Positions 45,653-54,619 of a stretch of 64,000 nt of DNA are shown piece after piece (position 1 is the stretch's first letter; the number at the start of each line of letters is the position of its first letter). The position numbers were made by a program, and so were the translations under genes. The stretch comes from Gammaproteobacteria bacterium (lineage in GTDB: Bacteria > Pseudomonadota > Gammaproteobacteria > SZUA-140): assembly GCA_016712635.1 (NCBI GenBank), contig JADJQS010000007.1, positions 1 to 64,000 on the forward strand, in the 5' to 3' direction. The notes beneath the pieces are model-generated. The model saw only the letters and a list, made by a program, of their open reading frames with translations, ran no database searches and was not told the origin of the DNA.

Positions 45653-46706
45653 GGCGGCGGCCGCGCCGTTCGAGATCGCGGGCGCAAAGGTCGCGCCCGG
45701 CGAACGCCGCACCGTAGACCTCAGCATCGCGCGCTTCTACACCCACAGCGAGCTGACCATGCCGGTGCACGTCGTGCACGGCCGCAGGCCGGGGCCGCGG
45801 CTGTTCATCTCCGCCGCGATGCACGGCGACGAGATCAACGGCGTCGAGATCATCCGCCGCCTGATCCGGCTGCCGCTGCTGGACCGCCTGCACGGCGTGC
45901 TGATCGCGGTGCCGATCGTCAACGTGCACGGCTTCATCGCGCAGTCGCGTTATCTGCCCGACCGGCGCGACCTCAACCGCAGCTTCCCCGGCAGCGGGCA
46001 GGGCTCGCTCGCGTCCCGGCTCGCGCACATGTTCACCAGGGAGGTCGTCAGCCGTTCCACCCACGGCATCGACCTGCACACCGGCGCACTGCACCGCAGC
46101 AACCTGCCGCAGGTGCGCGCGCGCCTGGAGGACGCGGAAACGCTGCGCCTGGCCGCGGCCTTCCACGTCCCGGTGCTGATCAACGCCGAGGTGCGGGCGG
46201 GCTCGGTGCGCGAGGTCGCGACCCGGCTCGGCATCCCGGTGCTGGTGTACGAGGGCGGCGAGGCGCTGCGCTTCGACGAGGACTCGATCCGCGTCGGCCT
46301 GCGCGGGGTGGTCGGGGTGATGCGCGAGCTCGGCATGCTGCCCCCGGCGCGGCCGAAGCGGCCGCACCACACCGGCGATTCGGTCATCGCGCGCTCCACC
46401 ACGTGGCTGCGCGCGCCCAGCGGCGGCATTCTGCGCACGCTGCTGCCGCTCGGCAGCCACGTGCGCAAGGGCGAGGTGCTGGGCGTGGTCTCCGATCCCT
46501 TCGGCGAGCGCGAGATCACGCTCGAGGCGCCGACGCACGGCATCGTGATCGGCTGCCTCAACCTGCCGCTGGTCAATGAGGGGGACGCGGTGTTCCACAT
46601 CGCGCGCTTCGCCCGGTTGCGCGAGGCCGCGGCGCGGGTGGCGGAATTCCGCAGCCGGCAGCAGGAGCTCGACCCCGAGCTGGTGGAGGAGGCGTCGGCG
46701 GATTGA
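45612..46706 (+). CDS. Succinylglutamate desuccinylase/aspartoacylase family protein
   Basis: 364 residues. The zinc carboxypeptidase-like core has SAAMHGDEINGVEIIRRL (HxxE zinc ligands), PDRRDLNRSFPG and IDLHTGALHRSNLPQVRA (the second His ligand), then a C-terminal beta domain (ILRTLLPLGSHVRKGEVLGVVSDPFG). Members remove acyl or amide groups from amino acids. Beside rimK, a role in glutamate modification or turnover is plausible but not established. It overlaps rimK by 41 nt, so the two are probably coupled in translation. Confidence 0.88.
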   Translation: MPRRTIRARAARAEAAAAPFEIAGAKVAPGERRTVDLSIARFYTHSELTMPVHVVHGRRPGPRLFISAAMHGDEINGVEIIRRLIRLPLLDRLHGVLIAVPIVNVHGFIAQSRYLPDRRDLNRSFPGSGQGSLASRLAHMFTREVVSRSTHGIDLHTGALHRSNLPQVRARLEDAETLRLAAAFHVPVLINAEVRAGSVREVATRLGIPVLVYEGGEALRFDEDSIRVGLRGVVGVMRELGMLPPARPKRPHHTGDSVIARSTTWLRAPSGGILRTLLPLGSHVRKGEVLGVVSDPFGEREITLEAPTHGIVIGCLNLPLVNEGDAVFHIARFARLREAAARVAEFRSRQQELDPELVEEASAD

Positions 46707-46721
46707 GTCAAGAAATTCACG

Positions 46722-46771
46722 CGGGGACAGATTTATCGAGTGTAAGGGGACAGATTTATAAATCTGTCCCC
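46722..46771. repeat. GGGGACAG half-copy and 26-bp perfect palindrome between convergent genes
   Basis: GGGGACAGATTTATCGAG (from 46723) is a half element. The palindrome 46746-46771 is GGGGACAGATTTA followed by TAAATCTGTCCCC. It lies between the aspartoacylase-like stop (46704-46706) and the RimB-like stop (46786), where it could end transcription both ways. Confidence 0.85.
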
Positions 46772-46785
46772 ATCATGGCATCGGT

Positions 46786-47253
46786 TCAGTGCGCCGCTGA
46801 CGGCGCCTTGCCGACGAGGTAGGAGGCGTCGGGGAGGACCTGGAGGCGGTTGTCCATGGCGGTGCGCCCAAGCAGCATGCGGAAGCGCATCGGGTCGCGC
46901 GCGGTCAGCGTGATCTCGATCGGCCAGACATGGGGGCCGAGGTGCAGCGGCGTCGTGATCACGTAGCGCAGCTCGCGGTGGCCGCCCGAGTCGCTGACCC
47001 AGCGCCGGTCGATGACATGGGCGCGGCAGACGATGACGGTGCTGGTGTGCTTCTGCAGCGGGTGGATGCTGAAGCGCACCATGTCGCGGCTCTTCTCGCG
47101 GTAGGCCAGCAGTTCGAAGGTGTGCAGGGCGGAGGTGCGCGCGCCGGTGTCCACCTTGGCCTTGATGGCGTGGATGCCGAGCTCCGGCAGCGAGACCCAT
47201 TCCCGCCAGCCGACCGCGATGCGTTTGTCCTGTGGTATAACTGCCTGTCCCAT
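46786..47253 (-). CDS. RimB-like retropepsin-type protein (Zn_protease/PF05618 family)
   Basis: 155 residues. It has VGWREWVSLPELGIHAIKAKVDTGARTSALHT, in which KVDTGARTSALHT holds the DTGA aspartyl-like motif, then GGHRELRYVI, IEITLTARDPMRFRMLLGR and DNRLQVLPDASYLVG. This family includes RimB, which works with RimK in Pseudomonas to cut poly-glutamate tails of S6. It is convergent to the rimK pair; being next to rimK on both sides of one element makes the functional link more likely. Confidence 0.85.
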   Translation of the reverse strand: MGQAVIPQDKRIAVGWREWVSLPELGIHAIKAKVDTGARTSALHTFELLAYREKSRDMVRFSIHPLQKHTSTVIVCRAHVIDRRWVSDSGGHRELRYVITTPLHLGPHVWPIEITLTARDPMRFRMLLGRTAMDNRLQVLPDASYLVGKAPSAAH

Positions 47254-47354
47254 ACGGTGGAACGGTATATCGAAATGTTGATGTCAGCGGCCCCGTCGAC
47301 CAGTGTAGTGGCAATCACCCGCCCGCGGCAATCGCGCGGCAGTGGATTGGACGG

Positions 47355-48359
47355 ATGATGCGGGATCAGACGACGACCATCGAGCAGGCCATACGCGGCG
47401 CCGCCGCGCGCTTCGAGCGCGCCGGCATCAGCTTCGGCCACGGCACCGACAATGCCCTGGACGAGGCGGCCTGGCTGGTGCTGGGCGCGCTGGGACTGCC
47501 GCCCGTGGTGCCGGATGCGGTGCTGGCGACCGTGCTGACGCGGGCGGAGCAGGCCGCGCTGGACGCGCTGGTGCGCCGGCGCGTGGAGGAGTGCATCCCG
47601 ACCGCCTATCTGGTCCACGCCGCGTGGTTCTGCGGCCTGAAGTTCTACGTCGACGAGCGCGTGCTGGTGCCGCGCTCGCCGATCGCCGAACTGATCGAGG
47701 GCGGTTTCGAACCGTGGCTGGCGGCGGAGCATCCGGTGCGGCGCGTGCTGGACATCGGCACCGGCAGCGGCTGCATCGCGATGGCCTGCGCCTGCGCCTT
47801 CCCGGACGCCGAGGTCGACGCCGTGGACGTGTCGCCGGACGCGCTCGCGGTCGCGCGGCGCAACATCGCCGATCACGGCCTCGCGGGCCGCGTGCATGCG
47901 CTGGAATCCGACCTGTTCTCGGGCCTCGCCGGGCGGCGCTACGACATCATCGTCAGCAACCCGCCCTACGTCGACGCGGACGACATGGCCGCGCTGCCGC
48001 GCGAGTACCGCCACGAACCGGAGCTCGGGCTGGCCGGCGGTGAGGACGGGCTCGACATCGTCGTACGCCTGCTGCGCGCGGCGCCCGATCATCTCGCGCC
48101 CGGCGGCATACTCGTGGTCGAGGTCGGCAACAGCGAGGAGGCACTGGCGCGGCGCTTCCCCGGGGTGCCGTTCCTGTGGCTGGAGTTCGAGCGCGGCGGC
48201 GGCGGGGTGTTCCTGCTCACGGCCGAGCAGGTGAATGCGCACCGCGCGTCGCTTTGTGACAGCCTAGTTCTTGCCGTGGAAAGCGGGCGCATCGTTGAAT
48301 GGGGACGGATTGTAAAATCCGTCCCCGACGTGCCTGGAGAGATGGGGACAGATTTGTAA
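47355..48359 (+). CDS. prmB: 50S ribosomal protein L3 glutamine methyltransferase PrmB, with repeat-derived tail
   Basis: 334 residues. It has the PrmB/HemK architecture: N-terminal helical domain, then RVLVPRSPIAELIEGGFEPWL, the SAM motif VLDIGTGSGCIAMACA, and NPPYVDADDM with the catalytic NPPY. It methylates a Gln of L3. The normal end is near GGGGVFLLTAEQV (residues 286-298). The remaining ~36 residues run into a GGGGACGG palindrome and stop inside a second one (TAA 48357-48359), so the tail is encoded by repeat DNA. ATG 47355 and 47358 are both possible. Confidence 0.92.
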   Translation: MMRDQTTTIEQAIRGAAARFERAGISFGHGTDNALDEAAWLVLGALGLPPVVPDAVLATVLTRAEQAALDALVRRRVEECIPTAYLVHAAWFCGLKFYVDERVLVPRSPIAELIEGGFEPWLAAEHPVRRVLDIGTGSGCIAMACACAFPDAEVDAVDVSPDALAVARRNIADHGLAGRVHALESDLFSGLAGRRYDIIVSNPPYVDADDMAALPREYRHEPELGLAGGEDGLDIVVRLLRAAPDHLAPGGILVVEVGNSEEALARRFPGVPFLWLEFERGGGGVFLLTAEQVNAHRASLCDSLVLAVESGRIVEWGRIVKSVPDVPGEMGTDL

Positions 48360-48398
48360 ATCTGTCCCCTTGCTCTCCGGTAAATAAATCCGTCCCCG
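48301..48398. repeat. Cluster of GGGGACGG/GGGGACAG palindromes
   Basis: Two 26-bp palindromes (48301-48326, 48344-48369) and a half-copy (48382-48398) lie between prmB and the UMF1 gene. The first has GGACGG/CCGTCC arms, the second GGACAG/CTGTCC arms, so they are diverged siblings. The prmB reading frame runs through the first and ends in the second. Confidence 0.85.
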
Positions 48399-48426
48399 CT
48401 GCATGCCGGGAATGGAAGGGAAAATC

Positions 48427-49689
48427 ATGGCTATGGACCGCAAGGTACTCTCCTGGGCCTTCTATGACTGGGCGAACTCCGCCTATGCCACGGTGGTGAT
48501 GGCGGGTTTCTTCCCGGTATTTTTCAAGCAGTACTGGGCTGCCGGCCTCACGACGGGGGAGAGCACCTTCGCGCTCGGTGTCGCCAATTCGCTCGCGAGC
48601 GTGCTGATCGCGCTGTGCGCGCCGCTGCTGGGCGCGATCGCGGACCGGGCCGGGGCGCGCAAGCGCCTGCTGCTGTTCTTCACCGTGCTGGGCGTGAGCG
48701 CAACGGCCTCGCTGTACCTGGTCGCGCAGGGGGAATACCTCGTCGCCGTCGCCTTCTACGTCGTCGCGACGCTGGGATTCATGGGCGGCAACCTGTTCTA
48801 CGACTCCCTCATCGTCGAGGTCGCCTCGGAAGACCGCTTCGACCGCGTGTCGGCCTGGGGTTATGCCCTCGGCTACCTCGGCGGCGGCCTGCTGTTCGCC
48901 GTGCTGGTCGCGATGGCGGTGTTTCCGCAGCGCTTCGGCTTCGACGACGCCTCGCAGGTGGTGCGGCTTTCCTTCCTCGCGGTGGCGGTGTGGTGGATGG
49001 TGTTCTCGCTGCCGGTGCTGCTGTTCGTGCGCGAGGCTCCGCCCGCGGCCAGCTCGCTGGGCGCGGCGGTGCGCGCCGGCCTGCGCCAGCTCGTCGATAC
49101 CTTCCATCACCTGCGCCAGATGCGCGTGGTCATGCTGTTCCTCGCCGCCTACTGGCTCTACATCGACGGCGTCGACACCATCATCCGCATGGCGGTGGAT
49201 TACGGGCTCTCGCTCGGTTTCAGCTCCAACGACCTGATCACCGCGCTGCTGATCACCCAGTTCATCGGCTTTCCGGCGGCGATCGTCTTCGGCCGCATCG
49301 GCGAGCGCTTCGGCACCAAGACCGGCATCTTCATCGCGATCGCCGTCTACATGGTGGTGACGGTGTGGGCCGCGTTCATCGACTCGGTCGCCGGGTTCTA
49401 CCAGATCGCGGTGGTGATCGGGCTGGTGCAGGGCGGCATCCAGTCGCTCAGCCGGGCGCTGTACGCGCGCCTGATTCCGCCGGACAAGACCGCCGAGTTC
49501 TTCGGTTTCTACAACATGCTGGGCAAATTCGCCGCCGTCATCGGCCCGGTCATGATGGGCTGGGTCGCGCTGCTGACCGGCAGCGCGCGCTTTTCGGTGC
49601 TGGCCCTGCTGGTGCTGTTCGTGCTGGGGGCGATGCTGCTCTATTTCGTCGACGTCGAGAAGGGGCGCGGCCTGCGCCGGGGGCTCTGA
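48427..49689 (+). CDS. MFS transporter, UMF1/Atg22-like family
   Basis: 420 residues with twelve membrane helices. The hallmark VLSWAFYDWANSAYATVVMAG opens the protein, followed by LGAIADRAGARKRLL and a central cytoplasmic loop. Atg22 exports amino acids from yeast vacuoles; bacterial substrates are unknown. ATG 48427 follows GGAAGGG; an in-frame ATG at 48403 would add eight residues. Confidence 0.85.
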   Translation: MAMDRKVLSWAFYDWANSAYATVVMAGFFPVFFKQYWAAGLTTGESTFALGVANSLASVLIALCAPLLGAIADRAGARKRLLLFFTVLGVSATASLYLVAQGEYLVAVAFYVVATLGFMGGNLFYDSLIVEVASEDRFDRVSAWGYALGYLGGGLLFAVLVAMAVFPQRFGFDDASQVVRLSFLAVAVWWMVFSLPVLLFVREAPPAASSLGAAVRAGLRQLVDTFHHLRQMRVVMLFLAAYWLYIDGVDTIIRMAVDYGLSLGFSSNDLITALLITQFIGFPAAIVFGRIGERFGTKTGIFIAIAVYMVVTVWAAFIDSVAGFYQIAVVIGLVQGGIQSLSRALYARLIPPDKTAEFFGFYNMLGKFAAVIGPVMMGWVALLTGSARFSVLALLVLFVLGAMLLYFVDVEKGRGLRRGL

Positions 49690-49749
49690 GCGGATTTCGC
49701 CCGTCCTGTCGGTCGCGTATAATGGCCATTCATCCACTGGGGGAATGGC

Positions 49750-51138
49750 ATGGATCAATCGCTGTCCATCGACGACGGGCTGATACGGCGCTACGACAAG
49801 AGCGGGCCGCGCTATACCTCCTATCCGACGGCGGACCGCTTCCATGCCGGGTTCACCGCCGACGATTACCGCGCCTGCGCCGCCGCCACCCATGATGAGC
49901 CCGCGCTGCGGCCGCTGTCGCTGTATTTCCACATTCCGTTCTGCGACACGCTGTGCTTCTACTGCGCGTGCAACAAGATCGCGACCAAGAACCGCGCGCA
50001 TGCCGTGCCGTACCTGGAGGCGCTGCACCGCGAGATCGCCCTGCAGGCCGGGCTGTTCGACCGTTCGCGCACCGTCGACCAGCTGCACTGGGGCGGCGGC
50101 ACGCCGACCTTCATCAGCCACGAGCAGATGCGCGCGCTGATGCAGGCGACGCGCGAGCATTTCACGCTGCGTGACGACGACAGCGGCGAGTATTCCATCG
50201 AGATCGACCCGCGTGAAGTGAAGACCGACACCATCCGCCTGCTGCGCGAGCTGGGCTTCAACCGCATGAGCATGGGCGTGCAGGATTTCGACACGGTCGT
50301 GCAGCGCGCCGTCAACCGCCTGCAGGGCGAGGCGGAGACCTTCGCCGTGCTTGACCAGGCCCGCGCCGCCGGCTTCCATTCGGTCAGCATCGACCTGATC
50401 TACGGCCTGCCGTTCCAGAACCGGCAGGGTTTCATGGCTACGCTGGACAAGGTCATCGCCGCCGGTCCGGACCGGCTGTCGGTGTTCAACTACGCGCACC
50501 TGCCCGAACGCTTCGCGCCGCAGCGGCGCATCCGGGCCGAGGACCTGCCGCAGCCGGCGGAGAAGCTCGCCATCCTGCACGCGACCATCGACCGCCTGAC
50601 CGCGGCGGGCTATGTCTACATCGGCATGGACCACTTCGCGCGGCCGGACGACGAACTCGCGGTGGCGCAGCGCGAGCGCACGCTGTACCGCAATTTCCAG
50701 GGCTATTCCACCCACGCCGACTGCGACCTGGTCGGGCTCGGCGTCACCTCCATCGGCATGGTCGGCGACTGCTATGCCCAGAACGTCAAGGAGCTGGACG
50801 AGTACCAGCGCCTGCTGGCGGAGGGCCGGCTGCCGGTCTACCGCGGCATCCGCCTCGACGCCGACGACCGCCTGCGGCGCGAGGTGATCACCCGCCTGAT
50901 CTGCCACTTCGAGCTCGACATGCGCGCGATCGAGCGCGAATTCGCCATCGACTTCGCCGGTTATTTCGCCGCCGAGCTGCGCGACCTCGCGGCGATGCAG
51001 GCCGACGGCCTGCTCGACATCGGCGCGGACGTCATCACCGTGCATCCGGTCGGGCACCTGCTGATCCGCAACGTCTGCATGGTGTTCGACCGCTACCTGC
51101 GCGGCAGCGGCGAGCGGCGCTATTCCAAGGTGATCTGA
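49750..51138 (+). CDS. hemN: Oxygen-independent coproporphyrinogen III oxidase
   Basis: 462 residues, the true HemN size. It has LIRRYDKSGPRYTSYPTADRF, the radical-SAM cluster motif CDTLCFYCAC, GGGTPTFIS, SMGVQDFDTVVQRAVNRLQ and a C-terminal domain with SIGMVGDCYAQN. It decarboxylates coproporphyrinogen III without oxygen in heme synthesis, which indicates growth at low oxygen. Together with hemP and the TonB receptor it shows attention to heme and iron in this organism. Confidence 0.96.
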   Translation: MDQSLSIDDGLIRRYDKSGPRYTSYPTADRFHAGFTADDYRACAAATHDEPALRPLSLYFHIPFCDTLCFYCACNKIATKNRAHAVPYLEALHREIALQAGLFDRSRTVDQLHWGGGTPTFISHEQMRALMQATREHFTLRDDDSGEYSIEIDPREVKTDTIRLLRELGFNRMSMGVQDFDTVVQRAVNRLQGEAETFAVLDQARAAGFHSVSIDLIYGLPFQNRQGFMATLDKVIAAGPDRLSVFNYAHLPERFAPQRRIRAEDLPQPAEKLAILHATIDRLTAAGYVYIGMDHFARPDDELAVAQRERTLYRNFQGYSTHADCDLVGLGVTSIGMVGDCYAQNVKELDEYQRLLAEGRLPVYRGIRLDADDRLRREVITRLICHFELDMRAIEREFAIDFAGYFAAELRDLAAMQADGLLDIGADVITVHPVGHLLIRNVCMVFDRYLRGSGERRYSKVI

Positions 51139-51189
51139 GCCGCCGCGCAGGGCAAGACGGCGCCCGGATTACCCGCTACAATAGCGCGC

Positions 51190-52296
51190 ATGTCCGGCAA
51201 CTCCATCGGCAAGCTGTTCACCGTCACCACCTTCGGCGAGAGCCACGGCCCCGCGCTCGGCTGCATCGTCGACGGTTGCCCGCCGGGGATGGAGCTGTCG
51301 GAGCAGGACCTGCAGCACGACCTCGACCGGCGCAAGCCGGGCCAGTCGCGCCACGTCACCCAGCGGCGCGAGGATGACGCGGTGCAGATCCTGTCCGGCG
51401 TGTTCGAGGGCCGCACCACCGGCACGCCGATCGGCCTGCTGATCCGGAACATGGACCAGAAGTCGAAGGATTACTCCGAGATCATGGACCGCTTCCGCCC
51501 GGGCCACGCGGATTACACCTACCAGCAGAAATACGGCTTCCGCGACTACCGCGGCGGCGGGCGCTCCTCGGCGCGCGAGACCGCGATGCGGGTCGCCGCG
51601 GGCGCGATCGCGAAGAAATACCTGAACACGCGCCACGACATCGTGATCCGCGGCTACCTGGCGCAGCTCGGGCCGATCCGCCCGGACCGTTTCGACTGGG
51701 ACGAGGTGGAGCGCAACCCGTTCTTCTGCCCGGATGCGGGCAAGGTCGCCGAGATGGAGGCCTTCATGGACGCGCTGCGCAAGTCCGGCGATTCGGTCGG
51801 CGCGCGCATCAATGTGGTGGCGGGCGGGATGATGCCGGGCCTCGGCGAGCCGGTGTTCGACCGCCTCGACGCCGACCTCGCGCACGCCCTGATGGGCATC
51901 AACGCGGTGAAGGGCGTCGAGATCGGCGCCGGCTTCGCCAGCGTCGAGCAGCGCGGCACCGAGCACCGCGACGAGATCACCCCGGCGGGCTTCCTCGGCA
52001 ACAACGCCGGCGGCATCCTCGGCGGCATCTCGAGCGGGCAGGACATCCTCGCGAGCATCGCGCTCAAGCCCACCTCCAGCATCCGGCTGCCGGGCCGCAC
52101 CGTCAATGTCCGCGGCGAGGCGGTCGAGATCGAGACCAAGGGCCGCCACGATCCCTGCGTCGGCATCCGCGCCACGCCGATCGCAGAGGCCATGGTCGCC
52201 ATCGTGCTGATGGACCACCTGCTGCGGCATCGCGCGCAGAACATCGACGTGCAGTCCGGGACGCCGGTCGTTCCCGCATCGGCGATCAAAGGGTGA
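51190..52296 (+). CDS. aroC: Chorismate synthase
   Basis: 368 residues. It has GESHGPALGCIVDGCPPGM, RRPGQSR-like sequence (here RRKPGQSRHVTQR) and the FMN-binding YGFRDYRGGGRSSARETAMRVAAGA. It turns EPSP into chorismate and needs reduced FMN. The stop codon is the first base triplet of a GTGAGG-type inverted repeat. Confidence 0.96.
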   Translation: MSGNSIGKLFTVTTFGESHGPALGCIVDGCPPGMELSEQDLQHDLDRRKPGQSRHVTQRREDDAVQILSGVFEGRTTGTPIGLLIRNMDQKSKDYSEIMDRFRPGHADYTYQQKYGFRDYRGGGRSSARETAMRVAAGAIAKKYLNTRHDIVIRGYLAQLGPIRPDRFDWDEVERNPFFCPDAGKVAEMEAFMDALRKSGDSVGARINVVAGGMMPGLGEPVFDRLDADLAHALMGINAVKGVEIGAGFASVEQRGTEHRDEITPAGFLGNNAGGILGGISSGQDILASIALKPTSSIRLPGRTVNVRGEAVEIETKGRHDPCVGIRATPIAEAMVAIVLMDHLLRHRAQNIDVQSGTPVVPASAIKG

Positions 52297-52373
52297 GGTG
52301 TGAGGCGTGAAGTGTGAGGAGAAAAGATCCCGGGGCGGTTTTCCGCCTCACGCCTGACGCTTCACGCCTCACC
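52292..52373. repeat. Inverted repeat built of GTGAGG-type heptamers (copy 3)
   Basis: The left arm 52293-52320 (GTGAGGTGTGAGGCGTGAAG and on) pairs with the right arm 52343-52373 (CGCCTCACGCCTGACGCTTC and on) around about 22 nt. It overlaps the aroC stop and lies 5 nt before the next start codon. It has the same design as the elements at 219 and 22178. Confidence 0.8.
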
Positions 52374-52378
52374 TGGTA

Positions 52379-53518
52379 ATGTACTTCCGCCTGTCCGGTT
52401 TCTACCTGTTCTATTTCGCCGCCCTCGGTGCGCTGCTGCCGTACTGGGGCCTGTACCTCAAGTCGCTCGGGTTCTCCTCCGGGGCCATCGGCGAGCTGAT
52501 CGCGCTGCTGATGGCGACCAAGATCGTCGCGCCCAACGTGTGGGGCTGGATCGCCGACCACACCGGCCGGCGCATGGCGGTGGTGCGCGTCGCCTCGCTG
52601 CTGGCGGTCATCGCCTTCTGCGGCGTGTTCTTCGGGAAGAGCTACTGGTGGCTGGCGGGCGTGATGATCCTGTTCAGCTTCTTCTGGAACGCCGCGCTGC
52701 CGCAGTTCGAGGCGGTCACCATGAGCCGGCTCGGCGCGGACGCGCATCGCTACAGCAGCATCCGGCTGTGGGGCTCGATCGGATTCATCGCGGCGGTGGC
52801 CGTCCTGGGCCCGCTGCTCGGACGCTACGACGCGGGCCTGCTGCCGTGGGTGCTGGTCGTGCTGTATGGCGCGATCTGGGTCTCCACCCTGCTGGTGCCT
52901 GATCAGGGCGCCGCGCCGGTGCACCATGAGCGCGTGCGCCTGTGGGAAGTGCTGCGCCGCCCGCAGGTGGCGACCCTGCTGCTGGTGTGTTTCCTGATGC
53001 AGGCGAGCCATGGACCGTACTACAGCTTCTATTCCATCTATCTCGAGGAGCACGGCTACGCGCGCTGGCTGATCGGCCAGTTGTGGGCGCTCGGCGTGAT
53101 CGCCGAGATCGCGGTCTTCCTGCTGATGCACCGCTGGCTGCCGCGTTTCGGGGCGCGCCGCCTGCTGCTGGCGAGCCTCGCGCTGACCACGCTGCGCTGG
53201 CTGCTGATCGCGTACTTCGTCGACAGCCTCGCGGTGCTGGTCTTCGCGCAGATGCTGCACGCGGCCAGTTTCGGCGTCTATCATGCGGTCGCCATCACGC
53301 TGATCCACAAATTCTTCACCGGCCGCCACCAGGGCCGCGGCCAGGCGCTCTACAGCAGCCTGAGCTTCGGTGCGGGCGGGGCGGTGGGGAGCCTTTACGC
53401 GGGTTACCTGTGGGGCGCGGCGGGAGGCGGGGCGACGGCGGCGTTCGCGGTCGCGGCGGCGACAAGCGCGGCGGCCCTGCTGGTCGCCTGGCGCACGCTG
53501 GCAACGGCCGGGCACTAG
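52379..53518 (+). CDS. MFS transporter, phenylpropionate permease (HcaT-like) family
   Basis: 379 residues, twelve membrane helices. The start YFRLSGFYLFYFAALGALLPYWGLYLKSLG and the motif SIRLWGSIGFIAAVAVLGP are typical of the PPP (phenyl propionate permease) family; the substrate is unknown here. The start codon sits directly behind the heptamer repeat, so no ordinary ribosome binding site is seen, though CACCTGG ends the repeat. Confidence 0.8.
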   Translation: MYFRLSGFYLFYFAALGALLPYWGLYLKSLGFSSGAIGELIALLMATKIVAPNVWGWIADHTGRRMAVVRVASLLAVIAFCGVFFGKSYWWLAGVMILFSFFWNAALPQFEAVTMSRLGADAHRYSSIRLWGSIGFIAAVAVLGPLLGRYDAGLLPWVLVVLYGAIWVSTLLVPDQGAAPVHHERVRLWEVLRRPQVATLLLVCFLMQASHGPYYSFYSIYLEEHGYARWLIGQLWALGVIAEIAVFLLMHRWLPRFGARRLLLASLALTTLRWLLIAYFVDSLAVLVFAQMLHAASFGVYHAVAITLIHKFFTGRHQGRGQALYSSLSFGAGGAVGSLYAGYLWGAAGGGATAAFAVAAATSAAALLVAWRTLATAGH

Positions 53519-53548
53519 CGCGGTCCGGACGCGCAGGGCGGTGGAGGT

Positions 53549-53578
53549 TTGACGCACCGGGTCGCCACGGCGTATCAT
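53549..53578 (+). promoter_or_regulatory. Candidate sigma-70 promoter of the tRNA operon
   Basis: TTGACG and TATCAT are separated by 18 nt, and transcription would begin about 40 nt before the first tRNA. It is the only good match in the gap 53519-53625. Confidence 0.5.
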
Positions 53579-53625
53579 CCCCATCCTTGCGGCGGACGGG
53601 TGACCCCGTTATGCTCAGCCCGGTG

Positions 53626-53702
53626 CGGGGTATAGCGCAGTCTGGTAGCGCGCCAGCTTTGGGAGCTGGATGTCGGGGGTTCGAATCCCTCTACCCCGAC
53701 CA
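53626..53702 (+). tRNA. tRNA-Pro(TGG)
   Basis: 77 nt. The acceptor stem CGGGGTA/TACCCCG, a D arm with AGTCTGGTA, anticodon TGG in CTTTGGGAG, the T arm GGGGGTTCGAATCCCTC and an encoded CCA are all present. Confidence 0.95.
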
Positions 53703-53762
53703 TCAGTTGCGTCGGCTGCCAATCGGGTCGTGCGGACAGATTCGGGAGTAGCGCCTCAGCCT

Positions 53763-53839
53763 GCGCCCGTAGCTCATCTGGACAGAGCATCGGCCTTCTA
53801 AGCCGAGGGTAGCAGGTTCGAGTCCTGCCGGGCGCGCCA
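53763..53839 (+). tRNA. tRNA-Arg(TCT)
   Basis: 77 nt. Acceptor GCGCCCG/CGGGCGC, anticodon loop CTTCTAA with TCT, T arm GCAGGTTCGAGTCCTGC, encoded CCA. Confidence 0.95.
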
Positions 53840-53879
53840 TTTTTTGCGTCGCGTGAATGTGCTGCCGCGGAGAATTATG

Positions 53880-53955
53880 GTGGACGTAGCTCAGTTGGTA
53901 GAGCCCCGGATTGTGATTCCGGTTGTCGTGGGTTCGATCCCCATCGTTCACCCCA
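53880..53955 (+). tRNA. tRNA-His(GTG)
   Basis: 76 nt plus a genome-encoded G at -1 (53879). Acceptor GTGGACG/CGTTCAC, anticodon GTG in ATTGTGATT, discriminator C before CCA, as needed for histidyl-tRNA synthetase. Confidence 0.95.
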
Positions 53956-54019
53956 CTTTCTCGCAGCGCGAGACACTGGCGCGCGGGAAGCCGTAAAGTT
54001 TCTGCTTGTTGTTGCATCA

Positions 54020-54095
<76 letters not shown>

Positions 54096-54130
54096 TCATG
54101 GTGGTTTCATTCAGTCCGGCAAGCCCAGAG

Positions 54131-54152
54131 AACCCGCGAGAGCGGGTTTTTT
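54131..54152 (+). terminator. Rho-independent terminator of the tRNA operon
   Basis: ACCCGC-GAGA-GCGGGT stem followed by TTTTTT, 36 nt after tRNA-Lys. Confidence 0.9.
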
Positions 54153-54300
54153 CAATCGGCGTTCACCCGCCCGGTATTCCCTTATATATGACGTTCGTGG
54201 CCGGTTGCCGCCGCCCCGGCGCCAGGCGCCCTGCTGCGCAGTCCGATGTCTGGCGGTTCACGCATGGCCGTCTTGTTTGATGAATGGCAGTCATGCCTGT

Positions 54301-54330
54301 TGACATTGGAATAATAATAATTATCATTCG
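54301..54330 (+). promoter_or_regulatory. Promoter overlapped by a Fur box, upstream of hemP
   Basis: TTGACA (54301-54306) and TATCAT (54323-54328) are 16 nt apart. The spacer and -10 region, AATAATAATAATTATCATT (54311-54329), match the 19-bp Fur consensus at 14 positions by eye. Iron-bound Fur would block this promoter. The rest of the gap 54153-54421 shows no gene. Confidence 0.7.
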
Positions 54331-54421
54331 TCATGGGCGCGGTGCGGATAACTGGTGCCGGTCGGGGACATGCGACTCGCCACCGTCCCGCGGCGACAGA
54401 GCAGGGCAGCATTCGTTTCGG

Positions 54422-54619
54422 ATGACGGGAATGGGCGAAGGGCCACAGGACCTGACAACACGACCCGCGGGTGCGCGGCGGCCGGGGGCGAGTTCCGCGC
54501 CCCATCGCCTTCCCATCGATGTCCTGCTCGACGGCAGGCCCGAGCTGATCATCGAGCACGCGGGTGCGGAGTATCGTTTGAGGATCACAAGCAAGGGCAA
54601 ATTGATCTTGACCAAGTAA
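54422..54619 (+). CDS. hemP: Hemin uptake protein HemP
   Basis: 65 residues. The C-terminal half (LLDGRPELIIEHAGAEYRLR, then ITSKGKLILTK) is the HemP signature; the N-terminal part is variable and Gly/Ala/Pro-rich. HemP proteins are small Fur-controlled regulators or accessory factors of heme and siderophore receptors. ATG 54431 is an alternative start. It lies under a Fur-box promoter and in front of a TonB-dependent receptor. Confidence 0.85.
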   Translation: MTGMGEGPQDLTTRPAGARRPGASSAPHRLPIDVLLDGRPELIIEHAGAEYRLRITSKGKLILTK

